NCBI RefSeq assembly: GCF_900324465.2
Contig: NC_046610.1
Location: 10,976,484-11,040,483 of the forward strand
DNA length: 64,000 nt
Direction of reading: 5' to 3'
From: Anabas testudineus
Taxonomy: Eukaryota > Chordata > Actinopteri > Anabantiformes > Anabantidae
In this document: one piece after another, positions 37,284-49,847 of the stretch
Position numbering within the stretch: the first letter of the stretch is position 1
How the letters are laid out: each line of letters starts with the position of its first letter
Program-made: the position numbers and the translations under genes
Notes under the pieces: model-generated
Databases searched by the model: none
The model's input: the letters and a program-made list of their open reading frames with translations, nothing else
What the model was told of the DNA's origin: nothing

Positions 37284-40200
37284 TCACTGTCCTTATCTAA
37301 ATTCGGTCTACACACGTTCTCTATGCAGCTGCAATATGTTGTGCAGACCCTTTGTATATTTCGCTCATAAGCCCGTGTGTGCAAGTTGTTTTCCTATTTG
37401 TCCAGACATGCAGTCTGCTTTCACTACACTAAACAGCAGGATCTGTATTTTACAACATCAGCAGTAGAAAGTAATAAAGTGCTGCGAGGTAATCTCAGCT
37501 ACAGAAATAGCAACAGCAGTGTTGATTTTGTGGCTGGAACAGAAATGCACAAGCACAGATTATAAAAAAATCGAAAAAATAGGGTGTTTAGTGCACATTT
37601 ACACAACTTACTGTGCAAACGGTGCCTCGCCTGTTTTTATCTGACATAAGAGCAAAGTGCAATTCTAGACAGTAACGTGGTCGGCACAGAAAGATGAAAC
37701 ATCAACGTGTCCATCAATCAAATTCCTGCAACAAATGTGAATCGGCGACATGCAAGAAAAGTAACAATAATCTCATAAGGCTGCACCTCTTACCTTTCTT
37801 TCTTCTCTGCACCTCACTCTCTGAACTCACGCAACTTTGAACTTAGAAGGAAAATGGTGTCATGGCACTAATGCAGCATTTCATAACCTGCCAACAAAAC
37901 TATCCAGGCACTAGATAATCAAGTCAGGAGCAAATACACACTGTTTCAATTTACAGGAGTCTTCCTGCTTCCCTGTGTTTCTTCATGTTTCCTGTAGCCC
38001 TCCTCTTTCTGTTTCTTCAGATCAAATTTCAAGCAGTTAAACGCTGGGTGACGAAACAGGAACTTGTTCATGGGCTGCTCTCAGTGCCCTGTGGGCGGTG
38101 CAGCAACAGCAACAACAAACACTGTCTATTATCTTACGTTGCTTCATCTGTTTGCTTGGCATTAGCTTGATGAAGATGACTGACGGCAGCCCTAAAGCAA
38201 AGCCCAGTAACTCTGGTAAAATATAATGTAAATACATGTACTGTATGAAATAAAAAGTAGTGAGTGATTTTTTTAAAAGTGCACCTTTGAATTTATTAAT
38301 TGTGGAAAGTGATGTAATCTTGGTGGCTAAACTATGGGAGCCTGTTGGTGGCCCACGCCCGTTTTTGTCATGCAGAATTTAATTGTTGTCCACTTTGTTC
38401 TCACTCATCCACAGAATATTCTTCTAAAAGCCTTCACGCTTATCCTCATGACACATTGTTGTTCAGTTGTTAGTGGCCTTAGCCACTGCTAAAGTCGCTT
38501 TTAGTTTCCTGGAGTTTCCTTTAGACTTCTTTGTGATTACAGGCTTTGCTCTAAGGTGTGATCTTTGTTGGTTGACCATTCCCGGTCGTTCATGTTCTCC
38601 ATTTGGACACTTTGGAAGTTTAAACTCTTTAGTAATTCTTTTTTTTTTTACCCTTTCCAGTCTAGCGACCACTTACAGCTCTTCTTCCGAGGTATTCTGA
38701 AATCCGGTAGCTACGGTACGACACACTTGTACAAACCTGTGTTATCAAGATCTCCAGATGTCTCATCTTCAAATAAGACTGGGCCTCCCAGACTCAAACC
38801 TGTTTGCCATACCATTGGTTAAATACAATTTCCCTTTCAAATGAACTGATAGTATATCCCTCTAAGGATATTTAAAACTGGATTATTCCACAATAAATAA
38901 ACAAATAAGTGAAATCAAGTTGTAAAAATTGTTCACATAAAGTTTGGGTGATTAAACTTGTTCAAACAGCATAAAGATCAAACAATGTATTTGTAATCTG
39001 TATTGTCTCCTAATGCCTGATGTTTGGCTACTTCTTTAACCTAGTTTACAACTTTGAACATCTGACCTAACATGCTTCACGGTCACCTGTTAAAGTAGAG
39101 TTAGATCTTTCCACCTATTCAACTTGTCAGATTTCAGTTTTGTGAAGATCAAAACTATCCAACATTTCCCAAAAATACACAAAAGCTTAAAAAGCAAGAT
39201 GAAATGAATATAAATGGTTTATCAGAACTTGTTTCCACCCCCTCACATCCATCCTGTGTCTCACTGAAGGGTCTCTTCTCCCAAAGTTCACAAATCAAGT
39301 GAAGTTAAAATATTAATTACCTCACCTCTCTTCCATTCCTCTCCCTGTGTCGTAACAGAACTGCTAGGCTCCATTTAGACACGTAATCCTGTTGTGTCAG
39401 GATTATAAGCTGCTTCCTCTCCCTCGTTCACTCTGTCTCTAATCCTCCACTTCTGTGGACTGAGAAGATACAGTTCTTGTCATAAAGACGACTATTATCT
39501 TTGAGACATGGCCTCTTAGTCTTTTCCTCTCTGTTGATGTTTGACTTATGACTTGAAAATCACAAGGCATTTTCTTCTGCAGTCACCATGATGGTACTAG
39601 CAGTGTTCCAGTTTAATGGTCCATCGTGCATATTTAACAGTATTGTTTTGCATGTAAACAGACCGTTTACACTCCGTGTCTAGAAGCAGACAAATGTACA
39701 CACACACCTTTCTCTTTTGTTTTCTACCAGAAGATGGCAGAAAAGTCCTAAAGCTCAGAGAGGAAACTCGTTTACTTGAAGCAGAAGAAGGAGACATTAT
39801 AAGAAGTGGTTCATGAAAAGTCCCACTCACCTAAACAATAGGACTACACGTATTTAAGGTGTGAAAATAGGGGAAAGACAGACATGTAGAGAGCTAAACT
39901 ATCTTCATTATCATGTCATGTATCATCTTTCCAACGTGTATTGACTGCTATACGGCTGCAAATTGTTTGGCTTAAATCAATTTGTCCTACTGATTTCAAT
40001 ACATTTATAAACTGCTTGGTAAAAATAGTATCATCAGCTCACATAACGTCAGTAACTGTGTATGTGATAATGAATGAAAACCTGAAAGCCGCTGTTTGTC
40101 CAATATGAAGTGATTAAAGCTTCTTATGTACACAGCACGGAAATGTATTTTTTATTTTGAAGTTGCTAGAAGTTGTAATATCTGACAAATTAGACACCAT

Positions 40201-41081
40201 CCTTTACAGGAGACAAACAATTGGGAAGCAGTTTGATCTTTAGTAGTGCTTTGTGTTTAACATTTACCATTTAAATGTAAATGAATAAGGAGCGACTGCA
40301 GTTGTCAGGTAAAGTTAGTGGACTAGAAAGTCTAACGTCTTCAAGAAATACAGTAGAGTAGGCGTACAAAGTATCCGTGAGTGGAAAGACCCCAAAGACT
40401 TGTCTTAAAATACAAAAAAGTACAGTTGTGTTTTCTTCGTTGGCATTGAATTTGCTCAGCTGGGAACTTCAGCTTCTCCTGAGATGATAGAGGAGGAGAC
40501 AAACCATCCAGCTCAACAGCACGGGTTGTGGTTTCCAAACGAAGAGATGACACAATCTAACCCGCCGTGTCATTTCAGGATCATGTCAAAATGTCATCTG
40601 TTTATTTTTATGCCCAGTTTATCGTACTGAGCGCATAAATGATGATGAATAAAGACCTTAACAAGTTTACCTTTCCCCAGGCTAATGTGTTACCTCGACT
40701 GTGCGACTGCTTTGAACCCATCGCGTCAGTAAATTTCACTGTTGTTCGCTTTGCACTGATCAAACTTAATTCTATTACACACAGATCAGACGCAGCCCCC
40801 CTGCTGTTAGGCCCCTCCTGGTTGAATGATGCCTCAATTATTCATACAAAACAGAGGAAAATGATTTTGGAAGAAGCTAATGGTATTAACAGCTGTTAGT
40901 TAATGGCTTATGACCTTTGTACCAGGGAGGACGGGGGCGTGTTTAGCAGAGGTTTGAACAGTGACATTTGAGTTAGGGAGTGGCCCAAAAGAGGTGGCCT
41001 CTGGGTAATGAGGTCTTGCTGAGAGGAAACAGACTTTTTGACCTTCTTGTAGTCTCAGTCCCAGTGTGCACAGCTTGTGTA

Positions 41082-41105
41082 TGTTTATGTTTATGTTTAT
41101 GTGTT
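41082..41105. repeat. TTTATG microsatellite
   Basis: Three to four tandem copies of the hexamer 'tttatg'. Confidence 0.7.
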
Positions 41106-42052
41106 TGTGCGCCCTGAAAAGAAACAACCCATAACTTCAGAACCTGCCCGTCCACAGAAGATGTTCTTTTTATTGTAGGGGATGAAAAACTACAATGACT
41201 TGTGTTGACGATGAGAGTGTGGTAGAAGAACAACACACTGCACAATGGAGCTCATGAAAACAAGCTCAGCAGGTGCCGTTTAAGCTAATTGACAGCAGCA
41301 CCCAGCAGGAGTAGGAGACACTAATTGGATATTTTCTGTGTGAGGCAGATGCTTTCACTGGCTTCAGTCTGGATTATAACACTGCAGTTCTTTGGTTCAG
41401 GATCTCCCTGGTGTGGTCCAAACTTGAATTTCCAAGGTGAATGCCAAAATGCTGCTTCAAAAGCTTAATATGAGTATAGGGGGGGTGATGATAAAGCTTT
41501 CATTTGAGCGTAGTGACATGACTTTACTTTTAGTCTTCTTTTATTTTAACCTTTCAGTTTCAGTTACACAGCTTATTCCTACGTTACACAGACAAACGTA
41601 CGTGCATCAAATCCTGAAGCTATAAGCTTTGAAATTAAGGATTAACTGTATCACACTGGGACTGATCCAAGGCATCAGACGGCTCCGTTGCACGACATTA
41701 GAGCTGTCTGATGTTTCCTCTCTTGAATGAAAATACAACAACAAAATGACCACGATGCGCACCTGTTGATCCGTTTTGGATCATTTCACATCATCCCAAA
41801 AATGAGTCTCACATGATGTCTTTTAATGTGTGAACCCAAACTAACCCAGCAAACATCAGACACCTGCATATCCAGACGAGACTAAACGACATAACTAAGT
41901 GACAGCAGGGAGTGGCTGCGGCGGGACCACTCTCTCTGTCTCCGTGGTCACACGTGGACCGCGCGCGTATGTTGCGCATCAGAGGTGCCAAAGTGACTTC
42001 CATCCTCTTCCAATAGCGGACTGAGACAGATCCCAGCGAGGACACCTGAGGA

Positions 42053-45000
42053 ATGGCCACTGAACGGGATGGGTTCAACGCCACCAGAAATCTGACCAAC
42101 CAGTTCGTGCAGCCGGCGTGGCGCATCGCGCTGTGGTCCGTGGCGTACAGCACCGTGCTGGCGGTGGCGGTTTTCGGGAACCTGATTGTGGTTTGGATTA
42201 TTTTGGCGCACAAGCGAATGAGGACTGTGACCAACTATTTCCTTCTCAATCTGGCTTTCTCCGACGTCTCGATGGCGGCTTTCAACACGCTGATCAACTT
42301 CATCTACGCGGCCCACGGAGAGTGGTACTTTGGAGAAGTCTACTGCAGATTTCACAACTTCTTCCCCGTCACTGCGGTGTTCGCCAGCATCTACTCCATG
42401 ACGGCCATAGCCATCGACAGGTAGGACCTGTGATGTCCTTAATAAATTAGAAAGTTGGATCAATTTGTTTTACTTATTTAAATATAGTCTGTGTTCAATA
42501 TTTGACTATTGGTCATTTGGTGCACCATTAATATTATTGTTTTATTAGCTATAACTTAGGTGCAGTACAGTGCAATAACTCTTTTTGTTTGTGTTGAAGT
42601 AGTTTAATACACATATCTATCTCTGCATTGCCAGTGAAGCACAGTGATCTACTCTGTAGTTGTGATGATGTCAGCTCACACTATGTTTCTTGATTGTACA
42701 ACATGCAGAAACTGCTCTTCCCTAACGTGCGGATCCACTGGCTTAATTAAGTCCCAGCTTCATGACAGTGTTGTGACCTCTGCCCTGTAGGTACATGGCC
42801 ATCATCCACCCTCTGAAGCCTCGTCTGTCAGCAAAGGCCACTCTGGGAGTCATCGTCTGTATCTGGAGTCTGGCTGTCATTCTGGCCTTTCCTCTCTGCT
42901 ACTTCTCCACAACTCGAGTTTTACCTCGCAGAACCATCTGTTATGTGGCCTGGCCCCGCATGGCCGACGACCCCTTCATGTGAGAGCACCAACCCCGACA
43001 ACCATCTTTTTTATACCTTATGTCAAGCTTCGTCAGTATATTTATTATAACACACTGCTGATTTTGTTCTTTACTGGTGCAGGTATCATATCATAGTGAC
43101 AGTTTTGGTCTACGTGCTGCCCTTACTGGTGATGGGCATCACCTACACAGCCGTGGGAGTGACTCTGTGGGGAGGAGAGATCCCTGGAGACTCGTCTGAT
43201 AACTACCATGGACAGCTCAGAGCCAAGAGGAAGGTAGATACAGTTTATTGAGAGCATTTAAACTCCTTATTTGAAGATATTTAACCAGATAAAACAAGTT
43301 GATTTATTCATGTAAAGTGCTTAAAAGAGAATTACTGTTAAAAACACAAAATAATAACCTACTTCACAGTTCAGAGGCAACAACAGAACACCCGGCACAT
43401 ATGGTCTGGACTGTCATTGAACTTTTTGTTCAGACAACAACTTGGCATTTAACTGGCATTTATGCATTGTATTTACCTGGTCGTCTAGCAAGACAGCTGC
43501 GCAATACTTTGACTGAGACAAAACATGTAGTGAGATTTAAAGACAGACGTTCAGATAAAGGAAACCTATAAAAAAATACTACAGCTAACATCAGTAGGAT
43601 ACATGTTTCATAGGACTACAAGCATGAATATCATACCCTGGAAATCCTCAACCGAAGTGTTAACATGTTACATTAGAAAAGCAAACAAATGGAAAATGTT
43701 GATGTATTCTCTTATTGCTGTCCTGTAATTTCCCAGGAGGAGAGGCACCACTGCACAAAAGTAATAACAATACGTACGTATGTGGAGAAATACCTCTGCT
43801 GGTTGGGGAGGAAGCAAAACACATTGTCAGGCAGAAAAAAAAACAAAACAAAAAAAACAGATGTTATCAGTAGTGTGATAAAGTACTGGAGACCACTTAC
43901 AGCTTAGACGAGGGAAAATTGTCGTGCAGAGCTCCAAAGCACATTAGCTTGGTGCTTTGATGGGAATTCATTAACTGAATGTACCGTACTTACTACCAGT
44001 ACATTTCTTTTTGTCGTGTATTTATTTCGATTTTTGCAACCACAACTTGTGGATCGGTCCCAGATGCAGCCTGGAAGAAAAGAAAGACATGCAGATGCAG
44101 TTGTATTTTTTATTTATTTATTATTTTTGACATCATCGGCCGGACTACACTGTGTGCTTTGCAGCAGTTATTTCGTGGGTTTGGGTTAAACAGGGATTAA
44201 GGTCATCACAGCCGTCATGACGAGGATCTATCAAGGCAGCAGTGGGATTAATGCCAAAGAGTACAATTTATTGATAAACACAAATACTGCAGTTAACATG
44301 TTGGATTATTCAGACACAGCACTAGAGGTTGGACTGGGGAAGTACTCTGATAAAGGATGTTATGGATAAAAAAAAAAGATTCACCGATTGTCTCTGGATC
44401 AGCAAAGTCACTGACTATGTAATATATATAATATATGAATTCAACTTATTGATCCAGCAAACTGTGGCTGATGAAGTAAGAAACAATTTAAACATCACAA
44501 TAAAACAGTAACTAAGCAATATATTTTTCCCTTCTAAACTTTCTTCAGGAGTATTTCTTTGGTACCACAAACACACAAATAAAAGACCCTTTGTCAGATG
44601 CAGGTCTGCCATTTACCATATTTCAGAGGAAAATCCTCCGACAGATTGCTGGCAAAATTGAGCAGAGGAAGATAAAAGAGATTTATAAATGTCAGGAAAC
44701 AAAGCTACAAGACAGTGTCAGACTGGATTCAAATGCCCGCGCTGACAACATGCCATCTGGGCTGGAGATAAGAGGAAGGTGCTCTCATCACAGTCTCGCA
44801 GATGAGCTTCTTCTAATGGCATAAAAGCCTGCCTGCTCCTTTTAACCCCCCGCAGTTCTGCATTGTGCTCTAGCCCGCTGATGAGTTCTGCAGCACACTC
44901 TCATCCGTTCTACCTGGAACCTGCTGGGCCTGGTGCGTCATCACTGACCTTTTCCTCTCTTCATACGGCGGCCATTCTGGACTCAATGAATGGAAACATC

Positions 45001-46153
45001 ATTGTTATCACAGTGAAGGTGTAATGATTTCACTTTGTGTGCTTAAATGTGAGACAAGAGCTTAGGAGTGAGGTAGAGCGAAGTCTTTAATAGTTTAACC
45101 AAGCAGAGAACGTGTGAGGCGGGGATACAGAGGAGCTACGAGGTATAGTGTAACTATACAGGAGCAGAAAATCACTCATAAAAAAAAATGAAGACAAACT
45201 GCACTGAGCTTCAGTTACCTTCAGTATTTAGGGACAAACATTCATCTCTGTCGTCCATGTGCAGCTGGTTTATCAGGTTTATTCCAGAGTTTTTTTATTT
45301 TATTTGTTTACTTCAGTGTGCTGGCTGCAGTACTTTTAACCAGCCATCCATATGAACTGCTTTAAAATTGTGAAACGACAAACACTGCAAATATTTATAT
45401 TAGCTGAACATCTTCACATACAGTACAGCGTGGGATTTGTAATCACTTGCCTTTGTGAAAGTTTAATGTTGGCTTATCTCGCACTCATCCACTGTCTATT
45501 AATTTGAATTTAGACTGCAGTACCCCTTTTAAACACTTGATGTCAGTGCAGTGAGAGCAGGAATGGAGCAGCCAGCTGACTGAAGGACCACATCATGACA
45601 GAAGGTCTGCACTTTTAACATGGATGAATTGAGCTTTTTCCCTCTGTGCTTGCAGGTGGTGAAGATGATGATCATCGTAGTGGTGACCTTTGCCCTCTGC
45701 TGGCTGCCCTATCATGTCTACTTCATTGTGACGGGTCTCAATAAGCGTCTGAGCAAGTGGAAGTACATCCAGCAGGTTTACCTGTCAGTGCTGTGGCTGG
45801 CAATGAGCTCCACCATGTACAACCCCATCATCTACTGCTGCCTCAACAGCAGGTGGGTAAAAACACATGTAGGTACTACTTATACATATACACACAACAG
45901 GAAACAGTAATTACATGTCAGTGGTGGATTTGGGTGCAGGTTTCGGGCCGGCTTCAAGCAGGTTTTCTGCTGGTGTCCCTTTGTCCGCGTGTCCAGCTAT
46001 GATGAGCTCGAGCTCCAGAACAGACGACTTCGACCGGGCAACCAGAGCAGCATGTGCACCCTCTCTCGGGTCGACACCAGCATCCTCAGCAAAGACAAGA
46101 GCACTTGTTCCCGTGGACACAGGTCAAGATTCACCTCTGAGCCCAATAATTAA
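42053..46153 (+). CDS. tacr3: tachykinin (NK3-type) receptor, class A GPCR
   Basis: Five exons: 42053-42420, 42791-42979, 43083-43233, 45656-45852 and 45940-46153, giving 372 aa. An in-frame TGA at 42047-42049 fixes the first ATG. The extracellular N-terminus is short with two sequons (N9, N13). Seven helices follow, with LNLAFSD in TM2, [10 protein letters not shown] after TM3, CWLPYH in TM6 and NPIIYC in TM7. TACR3-type features include [47 protein letters not shown] and [10 protein letters not shown] in the tail. It couples to Gq and responds to neurokinin B-type peptides; in fish this acts on kisspeptin/GnRH control. Human TACR3 is 465 aa: the window's C-tail is about 60-70 residues shorter and the N-terminus about 50 shorter. 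Which fish copy it is (tacr3a, tacr3b or tacr3l) cannot be decided. The exon layout equals that of mammalian tachykinin receptors. Confidence 0.92.
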
Positions 46154-48837
46154 AACAGTTCCTAGTTTGTTCACCACTACAGGAGAGGCATGACACAAAG
46201 ATATTATGTAAAGTGAAAGTGATAGATGCATGCATGTAGAAACGCAGCTAGAAGTTACCTATTTTAGTCAGGCCTGATCATTTGACGGACATGATATGCA
46301 TATTTTTACTTTCTGTGTTACTTGGATATTATCTCAGATGTGAATTATGTTTTGCAACGTTTAAGCCTCAGAAATCGTACATATAACACAATCCTTATAA
46401 CTGCAGAGGTGCCTGAGAATCATCACATTCGTACGTTTTACAAATCACCAGTAACTGCTAATAGACAGTTTACTTTAATTGTGTCAAAATCTAAATAAAT
46501 CCAGAAAAGTATGAAAGGGGCCTCAAACTGATACACGCCCATTATTTGCAGCATTTTATTTAGCAGCACAGTGAGAAGTAGTAGAGAAGTTCCTTTAGTT
46601 CTGTTCCTTTATTTCACTTAAAATTAATAATAAAATAATATTTAGTTTACAAATATCTTTTGACCGTAACATCTATCATTGATTTGCTGCACTTTAATGA
46701 ACATTTAAAAAAAAGTACAGTCTTAGCTGTAGCCTGTTTAAAATAAAAGACAAGTGAAGTTTTAATGTTCAAAACTATTTTAACCAGTGAGGCAGTGAAT
46801 TAGTGTTTACTTTTATTAAATATTTGTAACATTCATATTACAAGAAAATGTTACACATTTCATTGACATCTTGGTCACTAAATATATCTTTTCTTGTGAC
46901 AGGTCGTAGCATTCACACTTTGTATGCATGTACTTTCTCTAGTTGTTCTAATTCTAAACACAGTTTGAGCCAAGATATTTAACATATCTGAATTATTATA
47001 ATATTTAAATACATTTCTGATGTATTTTTACATTAATTGTATTTGCCTATATTCTTTTTATTTTCATCATTCATTATTTTAGTTTCATCAGTAGTTCCTT
47101 TACAGTACACAAGTGCTTTTTCAGTTTCTCTGGCAAGAGATAATCTTCTATATTATTATATTTTTAGATATTGCTACAAGGAAATACACATTCTGTAGTC
47201 ACTTTCATTCACTAAGCATGACACTATAAGACTGTAGTTTATGATGTGTAAATACCATGTGAGCTGAATTTCAGTGCCCTCAAATCTGTTGCTAGTCGGA
47301 CGTTACTTGCTTTGTTTGTAAATTCATAAAGTGCTTGCGCGTCGTTTTGGACTATTGTAAGGTTTGCAGTATGCATATATTTGAACTTAATAAGTGATGA
47401 TGTATATGTAAGAGTTTTTTCACATATTGGTGCAGAAACTAATTTATAACCTTTGAGGTTGTAAATTTCTATGAGTAAAATCTTCTATAATGTAAATATT
47501 TGTTTAATTGTTGCATTATAATGTACAAACAATATAAAAGCTTATATTGTCCCTATCTGGTTGTTATATTTTGATTTAGTTATTAGTAAGGGTATGTGGA
47601 AGCAGATCAACAAATCCTTATTTATCAGCAATGTATTTTTACGTGTAAAGAAGCATCTTATTAGGATCAAATGTCTTTTGAGAGTCGGTTATACTCAAAA
47701 ACCCAATTCCAAAAAATGTTTTGGTGCTTTTATTTACATTTTACACAACGTTCCAACTTTTGGGACTGAATCTGTTGGACACAAAAATATACTCACTGGC
47801 CCTAGTACGTATGTGCACAAATGTAGAAATTAAAAGGCAAGACAAGGAAAGTTCAGCCCTTTATTTAATCTAGTTAGTTTATGTGTCTCTTCTTGTCCTC
47901 TACTCATTGCCTGTCATCTTGCTACTGAACACTAATAAAAGCATAACAATATACTGTATGCATATATAGCATGAAAAATAAATTGCCCTACATAAAAAAT
48001 ATTAGTAAACTTTTTATTCTAGTTAACACGAAAAAATATTTCAGTCTATAATTCAAACATGATAAATACGTTTGAAAAAAGTGACAGGATTATATTTTTC
48101 TGTCAAAGCTAACTGTGCCCTAACATGACATCACACAAGGCCTCATTATTCAACAAAATAAATAACTCACAGGAGTCTTAAATGCTGGTTGTTATTGTTC
48201 AACAATAAAAAAGAAGAAGAAGAAAGTCAAAAGCAACAACACAAGCCACTGGGTGGAGAGGTGAGCTGGAGACCCAGACCTAGAAAGAGAAGTAAGAGGA
48301 GACAGATGAATTGTAATTCCAAAAATAACTTGCAGCATTTTCTCGACCTACTTCATACTTTAGCAAGAGCTGCATGTAGATTGACTTTTAAGTTAATGGT
48401 TTTGGTTTTTTTATTTTCTAAATAATTGGTTCAGCTCATAATTAGGCCTCCAACCCCAATCAAGCTTAGATGTATGTCTGTCTGGTGTTAAACAGTTCAG
48501 TCACATCCAGTTTATAAAGAATTAAATGAAGTCCCTGAGATATTGCCATGACACACATGAATATATACCTTTGATAGCAGATGGGGTTGGGGCATACCAC
48601 TTTCCAAAAAGTAAATTTGAAGTGAAGGTGAAAAATGTACTTAAAAATGGATTAAGGGGGTGTTAACATTTAAAATCTGATTCTTAACATAGGATTAAGA
48701 ACAAATGAGCCAAACAAACAAGACAACACATCTGCTCAGCTGCTCATTAATCAATAAACTGTGTCCTCTCACTGTCCATCTGCAAAACCACAGACAGGAG
48801 AATCTCTTAGTTGATCGAAATGTTCATCTGAGTGCAC
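46154..48837. other. 2.7-kb gap: tacr3-like 3'UTR and intergenic DNA
   Basis: AT-rich DNA with an AATAAA near 46492 that could end the receptor mRNA. A GAAGAA-rich tract lies near 48215-48232. Short open frames (for example 47561-47833 and 48189-48425) show no recognisable content. No gene is supported. Confidence 0.5.
47695..47770. repeat. small inverted-repeat element (MITE-like)
   Basis: 'cccaattccaaaaaatg' at about 47701 and 'cgttccaacttttgggac' at about 47748 form imperfect inverted termini about 30 bp apart. The same terminal motif is seen at 7685. Too short to hold genes. Confidence 0.35.
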
Positions 48838-49847
48838 TCACATGAAGCATTTCGCCTTTACAAGCAGTGGTTTGAGCTTGTAAAGCACTTTACTGTTCTG
48901 AACTTTACATCTCTCTGCCTTCTTGTTGGGGCTATGCAGCTTGTGCGGAGAAAATAATACATATAATTTCAAGGAAAAGTGAGTCTTACCGTGGGAAAAG
49001 GTAACAGTTGTTAAAACTGTTCATTCTTGAATGTTTCAATACAACCTCGGTGTATTCGGCATCTCCATGTTGTTTTTTAAATATTCCCTCCACAGTGAAC
49101 TCTTCAGCTGGAGATAGGAGGGCCGACTTCTTGTCTTTAGTGCAACTATTGTCCCCCAGTTTAGCAAAGAAGCAGGAAGTGATATTAAAAACGATATCGT
49201 CGTCCAAATCAGTCGGCACTGCATCAAGGCTTAAATAAACTGTGAGAAATGTTCCAAATCTTACAACTGAGCCAGTTTTTACTTCGTAATTTATCTCAGG
49301 CTCTGGGGAAAAATACACAGCTTTGCAATCTGATGAGTTTAGTTGCTTCAGAGAATCCATGAGCAGGAAGTGAAGAGACTTAAAATTAAAGTTTGCATAG
49401 GTGCTACTGTTTGTGCCTTGTGTCTTCACTGCAGTGTTGAAGGTATGTGATATAAAATTATCTTCATTAGCATATGTAGATAGTGCCACAGCATGTTCTT
49501 TTTCTCCTCCAGGGATCGACTTTGAACACTCCTTATTTCTGTTCCATGCTTGCTGGAAGATTTCACTGTTGTTCAGCTCTTGCCTTAACAGGCCCGAATG
49601 AATAAATGTCTCCAGGGCCTCTTTACGGCATCCGTTGTACTGGTCATCTACAGCGTCTGGGGCCATGTCCATTCGTTTTGCAGCCACCTTAAATTGAGTG
49701 TGTGATTTAGTTTATATTTTCAAGAGAAACCATTTTATATTTCTAACATAACAACCAGAATGGCTATTTGTAAGAAAAAATACTTACTCTGCAGTAGACA
49801 GTGGAGAAGATGACGGCAGCAAGAAGCAGTTTTCTTCTGTCCCACAT
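48838..49847 (-). CDS. ecto-ADP-ribosyltransferase-like protein, probably inactive
   Basis: Exon 1 (49788-49847) encodes a signal peptide, MWDRRKLLLAAVIFSTVYC. Exon 2 (48990-49687) encodes about 232 aa of the arginine-specific mono-ADP-ribosyltransferase (ART) family: MDMAPDAVDDQYNGC near the N-terminus, SLHFLLMDSL, GSVVRFGTF and a late NNCYLFP. Family members are GPI-anchored or secreted enzymes that move ADP-ribose from NAD to arginine on surface proteins. Their R-S-ExE catalytic triad is not visible: the usual VYRG arginine position reads VYFS, the STS strand reads LTVYLS, and the ExE before LIP reads KKSALLSP. The last exon is uncertain. A GTAAGA donor at 48988 can join, across a 58-nt intron, to 48838-48931 (31 more residues, no clear GPI signal); otherwise the frame stops right after exon 2 at 48986. 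A 5' noncoding exon near 50366-50420 has a good donor. The tandem of fish ART paralogues makes an exact symbol unsafe. Confidence 0.75.

Larger units (their letters stand above)
35681..42052. other. 6.4-kb gap between acy3 and tacr3-like gene
   Basis: The genes are divergent, so both promoters should lie here. Two minus-strand donor-like sites may end noncoding acy3 exons: one with GTAAGA at about 37788-37793 and one with GTGAGG near 39320-39326; neither can be proven. A hairpin at 37224-37283 is reported separately. A TTTATG microsatellite lies near 41080-41103. The part at 38340-38830 looks repeat-like but I cannot name it. No coding gene is supported. Confidence 0.5.

Noticed and set aside
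38463-38672. 69-aa basic minus-strand open frame and overlapping plus-strand frames in the acy3-tacr3 gap
   Set aside because: The basic composition could suggest a nuclear protein, but the region looks like degraded repeat DNA and I could not match it to a family. Not called as a gene.
41948-42463. 171-aa and 141-aa minus-strand open frames over the first tacr3-like exon
   Set aside because: They mirror the GC-rich coding exon on the other strand. The plus-strand frame matches tachykinin receptors residue by residue, and the minus frames have no recognisable content.
42053-46153. Reading the receptor as tacr1
   Set aside because: [35 protein letters not shown] and SSYDELEL fit the TACR3 type; TACR1 has different residues at these places.
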